A stretch of 64,000 nucleotides of DNA from Exiguobacterium alkaliphilum 12/1 (GTDB lineage: Bacteria > Bacillota > Bacilli > Exiguobacteriales > Exiguobacteriaceae): assembly GCF_000714435.1 (NCBI RefSeq), contig NZ_JJMW01000019.1, forward strand, positions 1 through 64,000. The letters run 5' to 3'. Every line of letters begins with the position of its first letter. Position 1 is the stretch's first letter. A program made the position numbers and the translations under genes. This document shows positions 36,680 to 46,247 of this stretch, piece by piece. The notes beneath the pieces are model-generated. The model was given only the letters and a program-made list of their open reading frames with translations, was not told the origin of the DNA and did no database searches.

Positions 36680-37966
36680 TTGGAAGCGAATGGTTATGTA
36701 GCCGCATTAGATATTGGAACGTCAGAAATTAAGCTTGTCGTGGGTGAATTGCTCGGGGGAACGCTTAACATTTTGGCAGAAGGTTGTGCTCCGTCTGCAG
36801 GAGTAAAACGTGGCGCCGTCGTCGACATCGATAAGACGGTTCAAGCCATCAAACAAGCCGTCGAACATGCCGAAGCGGCACTCGGTGATCAAGTTCGTTC
36901 GGTATACGTTGCCATCGAAGGGGAACATATCCAAATTGCCCCATGTCATGGAATCGCCTCGGTCAAACGAGAAGACCAAGAAATTACGGATGCCGACGTG
37001 ATTGAAGTCATCAATTCGGCACAAGTGATGCGTCTACCCGACGAGATGAGCGTGATTGACGTCATTCCGTCCTCGTTCACGGTCGATCAACAGACCGGCG
37101 TCGTGGACCCGCGTGGGATGCTCGGCTATCGGTTAGAGATGCACGGGAAGATGGTGACGGGCTCGAAGACGATCTTACATAGCATCCGTCGTTCGATTGA
37201 GCGGGCGGGACTGAAGCTCGACGGATTCGTGCTCGGCAATTTGGCGCTCGGCATGAGTGCCGCTTCTGTGGATGAGATTGACCTTGGGATCGGCTTGATC
37301 GACATCGGACACGAGAAGACGACTGTATCTGTCTTCTACCGTGGTGACCTCGTCTATTCTTACATCCTTCCAGTCGGGGGCGATCATATGACGCGCGACT
37401 TGGTATACAAGCTCAACTGCAAATACCAAGATGCGAAAGTCGCGAAAGAAGAATATGGTCTTGCGCTTGAAGAAATGGCAGATGCGACTGAAGGATTCTC
37501 GTTCACGAACATTAACGGGGAAGTGGCGTATGAGCCGCAAGCTGAAATTAGTTATGTTTTAGAGGCGAGAATAGAGGAAATGTTTACATTGGTGTTGAAT
37601 AGAGTGCAAAAGGTAGGAGTTCCGGCACTGAGCGGAGGCTATTTGCTCTGTGGTGGCGCCGCTGCCTTGCCTGGCATCCAAGAGCTGGCGACCCGTGTCA
37701 TGGGTCAAAAGACGAGACTTTATCAACCATCGTCCATCGGTGTCAGACATCCGAAATATGCGACAGCTGTCGGCGTTCTCAAGTACGTGCTCATGAGCGA
37801 TCACCACGTCTCGAAGCAAAACTTGGAGAAGCCGGAAGAACGCGAAGTCGTCTCGTCGACAACGAAGACAGATCGACAACCGGATGCTGGTGACGAGTAC
37901 GATTCGACAGAGCGCGAATCGAAAAACGGATTCGGACGGTTAATGGAAAAATTATTTGGCGTGTAA
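36680..37966 (+). CDS. ftsA: Cell division actin-like protein FtsA
   Basis: A 428-aa ATPase of the actin/Hsp70 fold that ties FtsZ to the membrane. Motifs are AALDIGTSEIKLVVGEL (phosphate 1), GLIDIGHEKTTVSVF (phosphate 2) and SGGYLLCGGAAALPGI (adenosine). An amphipathic C-terminal helix, GFGRLMEKLFGV, is the membrane anchor. It starts at TTG 36680, nine nt after GGAGGT, the only start matching the conserved N-terminus. The 227-nt gap upstream includes a TTGACA at about 36513 with no good -10, so its promoter is not resolved. Confidence 0.94.
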   Translation: MEANGYVAALDIGTSEIKLVVGELLGGTLNILAEGCAPSAGVKRGAVVDIDKTVQAIKQAVEHAEAALGDQVRSVYVAIEGEHIQIAPCHGIASVKREDQEITDADVIEVINSAQVMRLPDEMSVIDVIPSSFTVDQQTGVVDPRGMLGYRLEMHGKMVTGSKTILHSIRRSIERAGLKLDGFVLGNLALGMSAASVDEIDLGIGLIDIGHEKTTVSVFYRGDLVYSYILPVGGDHMTRDLVYKLNCKYQDAKVAKEEYGLALEEMADATEGFSFTNINGEVAYEPQAEISYVLEARIEEMFTLVLNRVQKVGVPALSGGYLLCGGAAALPGIQELATRVMGQKTRLYQPSSIGVRHPKYATAVGVLKYVLMSDHHVSKQNLEKPEEREVVSSTTKTDRQPDAGDEYDSTERESKNGFGRLMEKLFGV

Positions 37967-38010
37967 GCTGATGCGATTCACAATCGGAAATTACGTAGGG
38001 GGATACCTGA

Positions 38011-39153
38011 ATGATGTACTTTGATGAGGCGATTGACGCCGTAGCAAAAATTAAAGTAATTGGAGTCGGTGGCGGCGGTTCAAACGCCGTCAACCGCATG
38101 ATCGAACACGGCGTGCAAGGTGTCGAGTTCATCGCGGTCAACACGGACGCGCAAGCACTCAACATGTCGAAAGCGGACGTGAAGCTCCAACTCGGTGCGA
38201 AATTGACACGCGGACTCGGTGCCGGTGCAAATCCTGATATCGGGAAGAAAGCAGCCGAAGAGAGCCGTGAACAGTTGATTGAAGCGCTTGATGGTGCGGA
38301 CATGGTCTTCGTCACAGCCGGTATGGGTGGCGGAACGGGTACAGGGGCAGCCCCTGTCATCGCAGAGATTTCGAAAGAAATCGGCGCCTTGACGGTCGGT
38401 GTCGTCACGAAACCGTTCATGTTCGAAGGACGCAAGCGGATGCAACATGCCCAACACGGCATTCAAGCGTTCAAAGAAAAAGTTGACACGCTCATCGTCA
38501 TCCCGAACGACAAGCTTCTTGAAATCGTCGAGCGCAACACGCCGATGATTGAGGCGTTCCGTGAAGCGGATAACGTCTTGCGCCAAGGTGTACAAGGGAT
38601 CACGGACTTGATTGCTATCCCAGGTCTCATCAACCTCGACTTCGCTGACGTGAAGACGATTATGACTGAAAAAGGCTCGGCCCTTATGGGTGTCGGTGTC
38701 GCGACAGGTGAAAACCGTGCCGTTGAAGCCGCGAAGAAAGCCATCTCTTCACCGCTTCTCGAGTCTTCAATCGAAGGCGCGAAAGGCGTGTTGATGAACA
38801 TCACGGGCGGTCTCAGCCTCAGTCTTTATGAAGTGACGGAAGCGGCTCAAATCGTTCAAAGTGCTGCGGATGAAGAAGTGAACTTGATTTTCGGTTCGGT
38901 CATCAACGAAAACTTGAACGACGAGATTATCGTGACGGTCATCGCAACTGAATTTGCAGAAGAAGCACAAGGCTCGAACCCGTTCCTTCAACAGCCGAAG
39001 AAACAACCTGAGGCAGAAGTGAAGAAAGAGGCTCAACCGAAAGCGGACTCTGCGCAACAAGAAGAAGGGAACTTCCATAGACCGGTCTATGGTGGTGACG
39101 TCCCAGACGAGACGATCAACATCCCAGCGTTCGTAAGACAACGCCGTAACTAA
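38011..39153 (+). CDS. ftsZ: Cell division GTPase FtsZ
   Basis: A 380-aa tubulin homologue that forms the Z ring. Present are [17 protein letters not shown], the tubulin signature [16 protein letters not shown] (near 106), the T7 loop [11 protein letters not shown], a short Q/E/K-rich linker and the C-terminal tail peptide [10 protein letters not shown], which binds FtsA, SepF and EzrA. Start is the ATG at 38011 (or 38014) behind AGGGGG. Confidence 0.98.
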   Translation: MMYFDEAIDAVAKIKVIGVGGGGSNAVNRMIEHGVQGVEFIAVNTDAQALNMSKADVKLQLGAKLTRGLGAGANPDIGKKAAEESREQLIEALDGADMVFVTAGMGGGTGTGAAPVIAEISKEIGALTVGVVTKPFMFEGRKRMQHAQHGIQAFKEKVDTLIVIPNDKLLEIVERNTPMIEAFREADNVLRQGVQGITDLIAIPGLINLDFADVKTIMTEKGSALMGVGVATGENRAVEAAKKAISSPLLESSIEGAKGVLMNITGGLSLSLYEVTEAAQIVQSAADEEVNLIFGSVINENLNDEIIVTVIATEFAEEAQGSNPFLQQPKKQPEAEVKKEAQPKADSAQQEEGNFHRPVYGGDVPDETINIPAFVRQRRN

Positions 39154-39160
39154 AAAATAG

Positions 39161-39189
39161 GGGGTGCCGGTTCTCGGCACTCCTTTTTT
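39161..39189 (+). terminator. Terminator after ftsZ
   Basis: A 9-bp stem, GGGGTGCCG with CGGCACTCC (one G-T pair), has a 5-nt loop and six T residues. Confidence 0.9.
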
Positions 39190-39207
39190 GTAAAAAAGGA
39201 GAACGAC

Positions 39208-39969
39208 ATGCGATTGATTCATTCATGGGAAACTGAAACGGAGCGCTACTCGGCCTACGTGACGACCCGCACAGATTGGCACAATGAAGGGAATGTCGGC
39301 CTCCACGTCGGAGACGACCGTGCCCTCGTCGTGAAAAACCGAGAACGTTTCTTTATGGACGCCGGTCTTGCGTTAACTGACTCGGTTTGGGCCGACCAAG
39401 TTCATAGCAATCGTGTCGCATTCGTCGATACGAACGATCGAGGCAAAGGGGCGTATGATTACGCGGAAGCGATTGAAGCGACAGACGGCCTCGTCACGAC
39501 GACGGAGGACATGCCGCTCGCCCTCGTCTTCGCCGACTGCGTCCCACTGTTCTTTTGTGCGAAAGATCATGGCGTCATCGGTATGGCCCATGCGGGTTGG
39601 AAAGGGACGGTCGGCAACATCGTCGCTTCGATGACCGATGCGTTCGCCAAACTCGGGGTGCCCGCTGATGCGATTGACATGGTCGTCGGGCCGGCCATCA
39701 CGGCCGACGCGTATGAGGTCGACCAACGAGTGCTCGACGCCGTCAAAGACGTGTCGGAAGCGGCATATGACGCCGCGGTCACAGATGAGCGAGACGGACA
39801 TGCGCACTTGTCGCTACAACAAGTGAATGAGACGCTCGCCGTCGAAAGAAAACTGGACGTCACCCAATCGAACTTGTCGACCGTCTCGGACCGAACGTTT
39901 TTCTCGTATCGGAACGGGGATGCGTTACGTCGATTTGCGGCCGTCCTCGTCAAGGAGAAGAAGTCGTGA
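39208..39969 (+). CDS. ylmD: YlmD, laccase-domain/purine nucleoside phosphorylase-type protein (PgeF/YfiH family)
   Basis: A 253-aa soluble protein of the multicopper polyphenol oxidase-like YfiH family, linked in other bacteria to peptidoglycan editing and purine nucleoside metabolism. The metal-binding residues are in WADQVHSNRV, LVFADCVPLFF (Cys) and GMAHAGWKGTVGNIV (His). Start is ATG 39208 after AAAGGAGAAC. Its end overlaps ylmE by four nt. In B. subtilis it lies after sigG; the sigma genes are absent here. Confidence 0.88.
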   Translation: MRLIHSWETETERYSAYVTTRTDWHNEGNVGLHVGDDRALVVKNRERFFMDAGLALTDSVWADQVHSNRVAFVDTNDRGKGAYDYAEAIEATDGLVTTTEDMPLALVFADCVPLFFCAKDHGVIGMAHAGWKGTVGNIVASMTDAFAKLGVPADAIDMVVGPAITADAYEVDQRVLDAVKDVSEAAYDAAVTDERDGHAHLSLQQVNETLAVERKLDVTQSNLSTVSDRTFFSYRNGDALRRFAAVLVKEKKS

Positions 39970-40619
39970 GTATAGCGAATAACGTGAAACATGTCAGACA
40001 AACCATCGAACAACATCGAGCCGGACAGGACGTGACCCTTATCGCCGTCACGAAATCGGTCGGTCCGGACGTGGCGACCGCCCTTTATGAAGAAGGCGTA
40101 CGTCATTTCGGAGAAAATCGACCGGAAGGACTGTTGGCAAAGGCAGAAGTGTTGCCAGATGATGCGCTCATCCATTTCATCGGAAGCCTGCAGACGCGCA
40201 AAGTGCGACAAATCATCGACCGCGTCGCGGCCATCCACTCACTCGACCGCTTGTCGCTCGCAGCGGAAATCGATAAGCGAGCGAATCGTGTCATCGACTG
40301 TTTCGTCCAAGTGAACGTGTCGGGCGAGGCATCGAAACATGGGATTGAAAAAGAGGAGGTGCACGCCTTCATCGAGAACTGTAAACAGTATCCGCACATC
40401 CGGGTGATCGGTCTCATGACCATGGCACCGTTGACAGAAGATGAGTCGGTACTTCGCGACACGTTCCATCAGTTGCGGACGTTACGTGACGACGTGTTGG
40501 CGAAAGGGTACGCTCACGCCCCGTGTACGGAACTGTCGATGGGCATGTCGAATGACTATCCGATTGCCGTCGAAGAAGGCGCATCGTTTGTTCGTATTGG
40601 AACCATACTTGTGCAATAA
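39966..40619 (+). CDS. ylmE: YggS/PLPBP family pyridoxal phosphate-binding protein YlmE
   Basis: A 217-aa alanine racemase-fold protein without a known reaction that keeps PLP and amino acid pools balanced. The PLP lysine is in VTLIAVTKSVGPDVA (near 36); HFIGSLQTRKVRQI, VNVSGEASKHGI and the C-terminal ELSMGMSNDYPIAVEEGASFVRIG are family hallmarks (cited in parts). GTG 39966 overlaps the ylmD stop, with AAGGAGAAG upstream. Confidence 0.93.
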   Translation: MSIANNVKHVRQTIEQHRAGQDVTLIAVTKSVGPDVATALYEEGVRHFGENRPEGLLAKAEVLPDDALIHFIGSLQTRKVRQIIDRVAAIHSLDRLSLAAEIDKRANRVIDCFVQVNVSGEASKHGIEKEEVHAFIENCKQYPHIRVIGLMTMAPLTEDESVLRDTFHQLRTLRDDVLAKGYAHAPCTELSMGMSNDYPIAVEEGASFVRIGTILVQ

Positions 40620-40642
40620 TATATCTTAAGGAGGAATCCGTT

Positions 40643-41110
40643 ATGTCAATCAAAAACAAGATGAAAGATTTCTTCGGACTCGAAGAAGAAGAACGGAATG
40701 CGTATGAAGGAGAAGAGTATGTCGTCGCCGAGACGAAGCAACAGCCGATGACCGAGCAAATCGTCAAGACAGACGATCGCCCGAAAACGTCAAACAATCT
40801 CGTCGCGTTCAACTCGAAGAAAAAAGAACGTTCGAAAGTCGTTCTTGCCGAGCCGCGCGTCTTCGCCGAAGCGCAAGACATTAGCGACCAATTGAAAGAA
40901 AACCGCGCTGTCATCGTCAACCTTCAACGCATGTCAAAAGAACAATCTCGTCAAGTCGTCAATTTCTTATCGGGTGTCGTCTACGCGCTCGAAGGGACGA
41001 TGACGTCGATTGGACATAACACGATTCTATGTACTCCGAACAATATCGAGTTGACGGGGTCGATCTCGAACTTGATTTCGGAGGACGAACTCAATAGTAA
41101 AGGATGGTAA
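40643..41110 (+). CDS. sepF: Cell division protein SepF
   Basis: A 155-aa protein that polymerises into rings and tethers FtsZ to the membrane. The N-terminal amphipathic helix MSIKNKMKDFFGL binds membrane, an acidic variable linker follows, and the folded domain (about 70-145) contains SDQLKENRAVIVNLQRM and VVNFLSGVVYALEG. Start is ATG 40643 behind AAGGAGGAA. Confidence 0.95.
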   Translation: MSIKNKMKDFFGLEEEERNAYEGEEYVVAETKQQPMTEQIVKTDDRPKTSNNLVAFNSKKKERSKVVLAEPRVFAEAQDISDQLKENRAVIVNLQRMSKEQSRQVVNFLSGVVYALEGTMTSIGHNTILCTPNNIELTGSISNLISEDELNSKGW

Positions 41111-41114
41111 GTGA

Positions 41115-41387
41115 ATGAATAACGTAGTAGAAGCTTTAGGAAATACGATTGTTACGCTTCTCGGGTATTATAGCTGGGTGTTAATCGCTTATATTTTGTT
41201 GTCGTGGTTCCCGAACGCGCGCGAGTCTAAGTTCGGACAAATCTTGTCTTATTTGTGCGAACCGTTCCTCAACCCGTTCCGCCGCATCATTCCGCCAATC
41301 GGCGGCATGCTCGACATCTCGCCAATCGTCGCCTTGTTCGTACTTCGAATGGCGCAGGTTGGGGTGCGAGCGATTTTCGGTCTGTAA
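41115..41387 (+). CDS. ylmG: YggT family membrane protein YlmG
   Basis: A 90-aa protein with two predicted helices and the loop NPFRRIIPPIGGMLDISPIVA, diagnostic for YggT. It sits four nt after sepF and directly abuts ylmH, the conserved order. The family is tied to division or membrane organisation, but the mechanism is unknown. Confidence 0.9.
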   Translation: MNNVVEALGNTIVTLLGYYSWVLIAYILLSWFPNARESKFGQILSYLCEPFLNPFRRIIPPIGGMLDISPIVALFVLRMAQVGVRAIFGL

Positions 41388-42158
41388 ATGAGCGTCTTCG
41401 ACCATTATCGTCCGAGCGAACGGGCGTTCATCGAGCAAGTGCTCGACTGGGTGCAACAAGTCGAGGACAACTACTTGTTCAAACTGACGGACTTTTTAGA
41501 CCCGCGTGAACAACAAATCGTCAAACAAATCGTCGGGAAGCGTCTGGTGATTTTCGATGACGGTGGTTTTGAAGGAGCGGAACGGCGTCGGCTCATCTTG
41601 GCGCCGGACTATTATGAACTCGAGCCGAACGACTTTGAAATCGCAATCCGTCAAATCGACTATCCGACGAAGTTTGTCGACTTGACCCACCGTCAAGTGA
41701 CGGGCACGCTCTTGAACGCTGGACTGAAGCGTCAGAAGTTTGGCGACGTCGTGTTAGAAGACGGAATCGCTCAATTCGCGACGACCGCCGAGGCAGCCAG
41801 TTTCATCGAAATGAACGTCGATCGGGTCGGAAAGGCTCGCATCCGCATTTCAAACGTGGCACCGGAAGCCGTGCTCGTCGTACCGGAGACGAAGTGGACG
41901 GAAGAGTTCGGAATCGTCTCATCGCTTCGATTTGATGTCGTCGTGAGTGAAGTACTCAACTTATCACGACAAAAAGCGCAGGCGCTCGTCAAACACGGCG
42001 ACTGCAAAGTAAACCATAAACAAATCGAGGACGCAAGCTTCATCTTAGAGCCCGATGATTTAATCTCGATTCGCGGCTACGGTCGAGTGAAATTGACAGC
42101 GATTCTCGGCTCGACGAAACGTGAGAAAATAAAAATCCAGTATGGCATCATACGTTGA
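41388..42158 (+). CDS. ylmH: S4-domain RNA-binding protein YlmH
   Basis: A 256-aa protein with a C-terminal S4 RNA-binding domain (about 180-245, LNLSRQKAQALVKHGDCKVNH). B. subtilis YlmH has been reported to bind stalled large ribosomal subunits and to assist alanine tailing, overlapping with RqcP. The rqcH gene is 19 kb downstream here. Start is the ATG immediately after the ylmG stop. Confidence 0.9.
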   Translation: MSVFDHYRPSERAFIEQVLDWVQQVEDNYLFKLTDFLDPREQQIVKQIVGKRLVIFDDGGFEGAERRRLILAPDYYELEPNDFEIAIRQIDYPTKFVDLTHRQVTGTLLNAGLKRQKFGDVVLEDGIAQFATTAEAASFIEMNVDRVGKARIRISNVAPEAVLVVPETKWTEEFGIVSSLRFDVVVSEVLNLSRQKAQALVKHGDCKVNHKQIEDASFILEPDDLISIRGYGRVKLTAILGSTKREKIKIQYGIIR

Positions 42159-42176
42159 ATTTAGGAGGAAAGTCGA

Positions 42177-42722
42177 ATGGCGTTGACACCGATTGATATT
42201 CATAATAAAGAGTTCTCGACTCGTTTTCGCGGGTACGACATCGATGAGGTCAATGAGTTTTTAGATCAAATCATCAAAGAGTTCGAACTGTTGATTCGTG
42301 AGAATAGAAGGTATGAAGAACTCGTCAACGATATGCAAGCTCGGATTGACTACTTCTCCTCGATGGAAGACACGTTGAACAAGTCGATTATCGTCGCGCA
42401 AGAGGCGGCGGAAGAAGTGAAGACGAACGCTGCGAAAGAAGCGAGCCTCATCTTGAAACAGGCGGAGCGCGAAGCACTCGCCCGTGAAGAGGAAGCGGCA
42501 CGCAAAGAGCAACTCGCCGAGCGCGAGGTCGTCCAAATGTTGAAGAAAGTCGAGCTGTACCGGACACGTTTCCGCGTTCTCGTCGATGCCCAAATGGAGC
42601 TGTTGAACAGTACGGAATGGGATACGATCGTCGGGGAGCCCCCGGTCCAAACGGTTCTTGACGATACGACCGAACTTCCGTATAATGACGACGAAGTCAT
42701 ACCAAACAAACATCACGGATAA
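42177..42722 (+). CDS. divIVA: Septum and pole protein DivIVA
   Basis: A 181-aa coiled-coil protein that senses curved membrane. The N-terminal membrane-binding domain, LTPIDIHNKEFSTRFRGYD then DIDEVNEFLDQIIKEFE, is followed by long heptad coils with Q/E/A-rich helices and a short acidic tail. Start is ATG 42177 behind AGGAGGAAAG. The last 65 nt also contain a promoter for ileS. Confidence 0.95.
   Translation: MALTPIDIHNKEFSTRFRGYDIDEVNEFLDQIIKEFELLIRENRRYEELVNDMQARIDYFSSMEDTLNKSIIVAQEAAEEVKTNAAKEASLILKQAEREALAREEEAARKEQLAEREVVQMLKKVELYRTRFRVLVDAQMELLNSTEWDTIVGEPPVQTVLDDTTELPYNDDEVIPNKHHG
42658..42686 (+). promoter_or_regulatory. Promoter for the ileS T-box transcript, inside divIVA
   Basis: TTGACG (42658-42663), a 17-bp spacer and TATAAT (42681-42686) lie within the divIVA reading frame, about 55 nt before the T-box base stem. 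Confidence 0.75.
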
Positions 42723-42740
42723 TACACAATACGTCGACTA

Positions 42741-42961
42741 GGACACGTCGATAAAGTCATACCTACGAAGCGACTTAGGGAAGGTGGGAGCCTAAGAGAA
42801 AGACTTTATTCGGTATCCCCTACGAGTGTCGTGCTGAAACGAGTAAGCACGACCGCCTGACCCCGTTATCGGTCGCCAAGAGCGGTCTCGACCTATGTCG
42901 AGACTAGTAGGGTGGTACCGCGAGTCGACCAACTCGTCCCTATTTAGGGACGGGTTTTTTT
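42741..42961 (+). promoter_or_regulatory. T-box riboswitch, isoleucine specifier ATC
   Basis: The leader binds uncharged tRNA-Ile to allow ileS transcription. Stem I closes with GACAC (42742-42746) and GTGTC (42826-42830), and TAAAGTC (42752-42758) pairs with GACTTTA (42802-42808). Between them on the 3' side lies the specifier ATC (42815-42817). A second stem is CGTGCT/AGCACG. The T-box AGGGTGGTACCGCG is at 42909-42922. The terminator is CTCGTCCCTA with TAGGGACGGG (42933-42954) and seven T residues. Confidence 0.95.
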
Positions 42962-42988
42962 GTTGTCAAAAAATAAGGAGGAGTTTCA

Positions 42989-45715
42989 ATGAACTATAAA
43001 GACACCCTATTGATGCCCGAAACAGATTTCGCCATGCGCGGAAACCTGCCGAAACGTGAACCACAAATGCAAGAAGCATGGGAACAGATGGACCTTTATA
43101 ACCGTGTGCTCGAAAAGAATGCGGGGAAACCACAATACATCTTGCATGACGGCCCGCCGTACGCGAACGGCGACATCCATATGGGGCACGCCCTCAACAA
43201 AGTGTTGAAAGACATCATCGTCCGTTTCAAGTCACTCAACGGCTATCAGTCGCCGATGATTCCGGGCTGGGACACGCACGGTCTTCCAATCGAGAACGCG
43301 CTCCAAAAAGCTGGTGTCAACCGTAAAGAGATGACGGTCGCCGAATTCCGTGAGAAATGTGCGGCGTATGCGATGGAACAAGTGAACTCGCAGCGCGAAC
43401 AGTTCAAACGTCTCGGTTTACTCGCAGACTTTGAGAACCCGTACATCACGCTCCTCCCAGAATATGAGGCGGCCCAGATCCGTCTATTCGGGACGATGGC
43501 TGAAAAAGGCTACATCTATAAAGGGAAGAAACCGGTCTATTGGTCACCTTCTTCAGAGTCGGCCCTCGCCGAAGCGGAAATCGAGTACTATGACAAGAAG
43601 TCGCCCGCCATCTATGTAGCGTTCCAAGTCGTCGACGGAAAAGGGGTCCTCGATACGACGGATCATTTCGTCATCTGGACGACGACGCCGTGGACGATTC
43701 CGGCCAACCTCGGGATCGCCGTCAGCAATGAATTGACCTATACGCGAATCAACCATGACGGCAAAGGCTATATCGTCGCCGAAAGCCTCGTGGAAGACGT
43801 GACGACAGCGCTCGGCTGGACCGACTTCACGGTCGACGGTTCATGGAACGGACAGGCGTTCGAACATATGACGGCGCAACATCCGCTCTACGACCGGACG
43901 TCCCTCGTCATGATTGGCGACCACGTCACGGCTGACGCGACAGGTCTCGTCCATACGGCACCAGGACACGGGGAAGACGACTATCGTGTCGGACAAGCGT
44001 ACGGGCTCGACGTCCTCTGCCCGGTCGATGATCGCGGCTACATGACGGACGAGGCTCCAGGATTTGAAGGGCTCTTCTATGAAGATGCCAACAAACAAAT
44101 CGGGATGAAGCTCGAAGAGAACGGCTATCTCCTCAACTTGAAGTTCATCAAACACTCGTACCCGCACGATTGGCGTACGAAAAAACCGGTCATCTTCCGT
44201 GCGACGCCGCAATGGTTCGCGTCAATCAAAGACTTCCGGAGTGACTTGCTTCGTGAGATCGAAGAAGTGAACTGGGTGCCGGAATGGGGCATGACGCGTC
44301 TTTACAACATGGTCCGTGACCGTGGGGACTGGGTCATCAGCCGTCAACGGGCATGGGGTGTGCCAATCCCGATCTTCTACGCGGAAGACGGCACGGAGAT
44401 CATCACGAACGAGACGATCGACCACGTCGCCAACTTGTTCCGTGAGCACGGTTCGAACGTCTGGTATGAGCGCGAAGCGAAAGACTTGCTCCCAGCAGGG
44501 TTCACGCATCCGAACAGCCCGAACGGGGAGTTCCGTAAAGAGCTCGACATTATGGACGTTTGGTTCGACTCGGGCTCGTCACACGCAGGTGTGCTCGAAG
44601 AACGCGCCAACCTTCGCCGTCCGGCCGACCTCTACTTGGAAGGGTCAGACCAGTATCGCGGTTGGTTCAACTCGTCGCTCTCGACGGCTGTCGCGACGAC
44701 CGGGAAAGCGCCGTATCGTACGGTTCTCAGTCACGGATTCGTGCTTGACGGCGACGGACGTAAGATGTCGAAATCGCTCGGCAACACGATCGCGCCGAAC
44801 GATCTCGTAAAACAATACGGTGCCGAAATCGTCCGTCTTTGGGTGTCGTCGGTCGATTACCAATCTGACGTACGCGCTTCGCACGACAACTTCAAGCAAG
44901 TGTCGGAAGTGTACCGGAAAATCCGCAACACGCTCCGTTTCTTACTCGGGAACTTGAACGGGTTCGACCCGTCGATGCGCGTCGCTTTCGAAGACATGCC
45001 AGAAGCCGATCAATTCATGGCGACGAAACTCAAGCAGTTGCAGGCGAAAGTCATCAAAGCATACGACACGTTCGACTTCATGGCCGTCTACCACTTGATT
45101 CACAACTTCTGTGTCAACGAGTTGTCTTCGTTCTATCTCGACTTCACGAAAGACATCCTCTACATCGAGCGTGAAGATGACGCACGCCGTCGTGCCGTTC
45201 AAACGGTCATGTACGATACGGTCATTGCGCTCACGAAGTTGATCGCGCCAATCCTTCCGCACACGGCGGACGAAGTGTGGCAAGAGATTCCGGCGAAGGC
45301 AGCCGATAGCGTCTTCTTGTCGGATCTCGATGAAGTCGTCGCGCTCTCAGAAGAAGAGACGGCGTTACTTGCGAAATGGTCGAAGTTCCTCACGTTCCGT
45401 AACGACGTGTTGAAAGCGATTGAGATCGCCCGCGGTGAAAAATTGATTGGGAAACCGCTCGAGGCGAAGTTGCTCGTCGCACCGAAGGGTGAGACGAAAG
45501 CGTTGCTCGAGACAATCGACAACGTTCGTCAACTGCTCCAAGTGTCGCAACTCGACTATGTCGCGCACGCGGATGTCGATTATGCGACGGCAGAAATCAC
45601 CGTCACGAAAGCCGACGGTGCCGCCTGTGCCCGTTGTTGGACGTACTCGACGGAGCTTGGTCAACATGCCGAGCATCCAGAGCTTTGCCCGCGCTGTACG
45701 GAAGTCATCGCATAA
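42989..45715 (+). CDS. ileS: Isoleucyl-tRNA synthetase
   Basis: A 908-aa class I synthetase. HIGH is HMGH in [15 protein letters not shown] (near 66), the editing domain spans about 190-390 with [21 protein letters not shown] is [11 protein letters not shown] (near 593), and the C-terminus carries a zinc site [12 protein letters not shown] ... CPRC. Length and zinc finger suit the bacterial, mupirocin-sensitive type. Start is ATG 42989 after AAGGAGGAG. The upstream T-box names the amino acid independently. Confidence 0.98.
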   Translation: MNYKDTLLMPETDFAMRGNLPKREPQMQEAWEQMDLYNRVLEKNAGKPQYILHDGPPYANGDIHMGHALNKVLKDIIVRFKSLNGYQSPMIPGWDTHGLPIENALQKAGVNRKEMTVAEFREKCAAYAMEQVNSQREQFKRLGLLADFENPYITLLPEYEAAQIRLFGTMAEKGYIYKGKKPVYWSPSSESALAEAEIEYYDKKSPAIYVAFQVVDGKGVLDTTDHFVIWTTTPWTIPANLGIAVSNELTYTRINHDGKGYIVAESLVEDVTTALGWTDFTVDGSWNGQAFEHMTAQHPLYDRTSLVMIGDHVTADATGLVHTAPGHGEDDYRVGQAYGLDVLCPVDDRGYMTDEAPGFEGLFYEDANKQIGMKLEENGYLLNLKFIKHSYPHDWRTKKPVIFRATPQWFASIKDFRSDLLREIEEVNWVPEWGMTRLYNMVRDRGDWVISRQRAWGVPIPIFYAEDGTEIITNETIDHVANLFREHGSNVWYEREAKDLLPAGFTHPNSPNGEFRKELDIMDVWFDSGSSHAGVLEERANLRRPADLYLEGSDQYRGWFNSSLSTAVATTGKAPYRTVLSHGFVLDGDGRKMSKSLGNTIAPNDLVKQYGAEIVRLWVSSVDYQSDVRASHDNFKQVSEVYRKIRNTLRFLLGNLNGFDPSMRVAFEDMPEADQFMATKLKQLQAKVIKAYDTFDFMAVYHLIHNFCVNELSSFYLDFTKDILYIEREDDARRRAVQTVMYDTVIALTKLIAPILPHTADEVWQEIPAKAADSVFLSDLDEVVALSEEETALLAKWSKFLTFRNDVLKAIEIARGEKLIGKPLEAKLLVAPKGETKALLETIDNVRQLLQVSQLDYVAHADVDYATAEITVTKADGAACARCWTYSTELGQHAEHPELCPRCTEVIA

Positions 45716-45720
45716 GCCGG

Positions 45721-45750
45721 ACCGGAGTGGCGAACGTCCACTCCGGTTTC
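45721..45750 (+). terminator. Hairpin terminator after ileS
   Basis: A perfect 10-bp stem, ACCGGAGTGG with CCACTCCGGT, has a 7-nt loop; the T tail is short. Confidence 0.65.
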
Positions 45751-45773
45751 TTATGACGTGAAAGGAGAATTTG

Positions 45774-46247
45774 ATGAAGCGCTATTACGGATTGGCCCTA
45801 TTTCTCATCGTGCTCGATCAAGTGACGAAGTGGATCGTCGTCCAGACGATGACGATTGGACAGTCGATTGAACTCATTCCAGGCTGGCTCTATTTGACGT
45901 CTTACCGCAATAAAGGAGCGGCTTGGGGCATGCTCGAAGGACAGATGACGTTCTTCTTTATCGTCACGGCCATTGTCGTCGTCGGCTTGATTTACTTCCT
46001 GCATAAAGAAGTGAACGGATTCAACTTGCTCGGCTATAGCGTCGGGTTACTGCTTGCCGGAGCAATCGGGAACTTCATCGACCGACTGTTCCGAGGAGAA
46101 GTCGTCGATTTCGTCGATACGTATCCGTTCGGCTACAACTTCCCGATTTTTAACGTCGCCGATATGGCGCTCACGTTCGGTGTCATCTTTATGGTCATCG
46201 GCGTCTTGTTCGAAGAAAAACTAAACAAAGAAAGGGGACATGCGTAA
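45774..46247 (+). CDS. lspA: Lipoprotein signal peptidase II
   Basis: A 157-aa four-helix aspartyl protease that removes lipoprotein signal peptides (for example that of CtaC in this window). Active-site regions are GAIGNFIDRLFRGEVVDFVD (first Asp) and FPIFNVADMALTFGV (second Asp), plus the N-terminal DQVTKWIV. Start is ATG 45774 behind AAAGGAGAA. Confidence 0.96.
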   Translation: MKRYYGLALFLIVLDQVTKWIVVQTMTIGQSIELIPGWLYLTSYRNKGAAWGMLEGQMTFFFIVTAIVVVGLIYFLHKEVNGFNLLGYSVGLLLAGAIGNFIDRLFRGEVVDFVDTYPFGYNFPIFNVADMALTFGVIFMVIGVLFEEKLNKERGHA

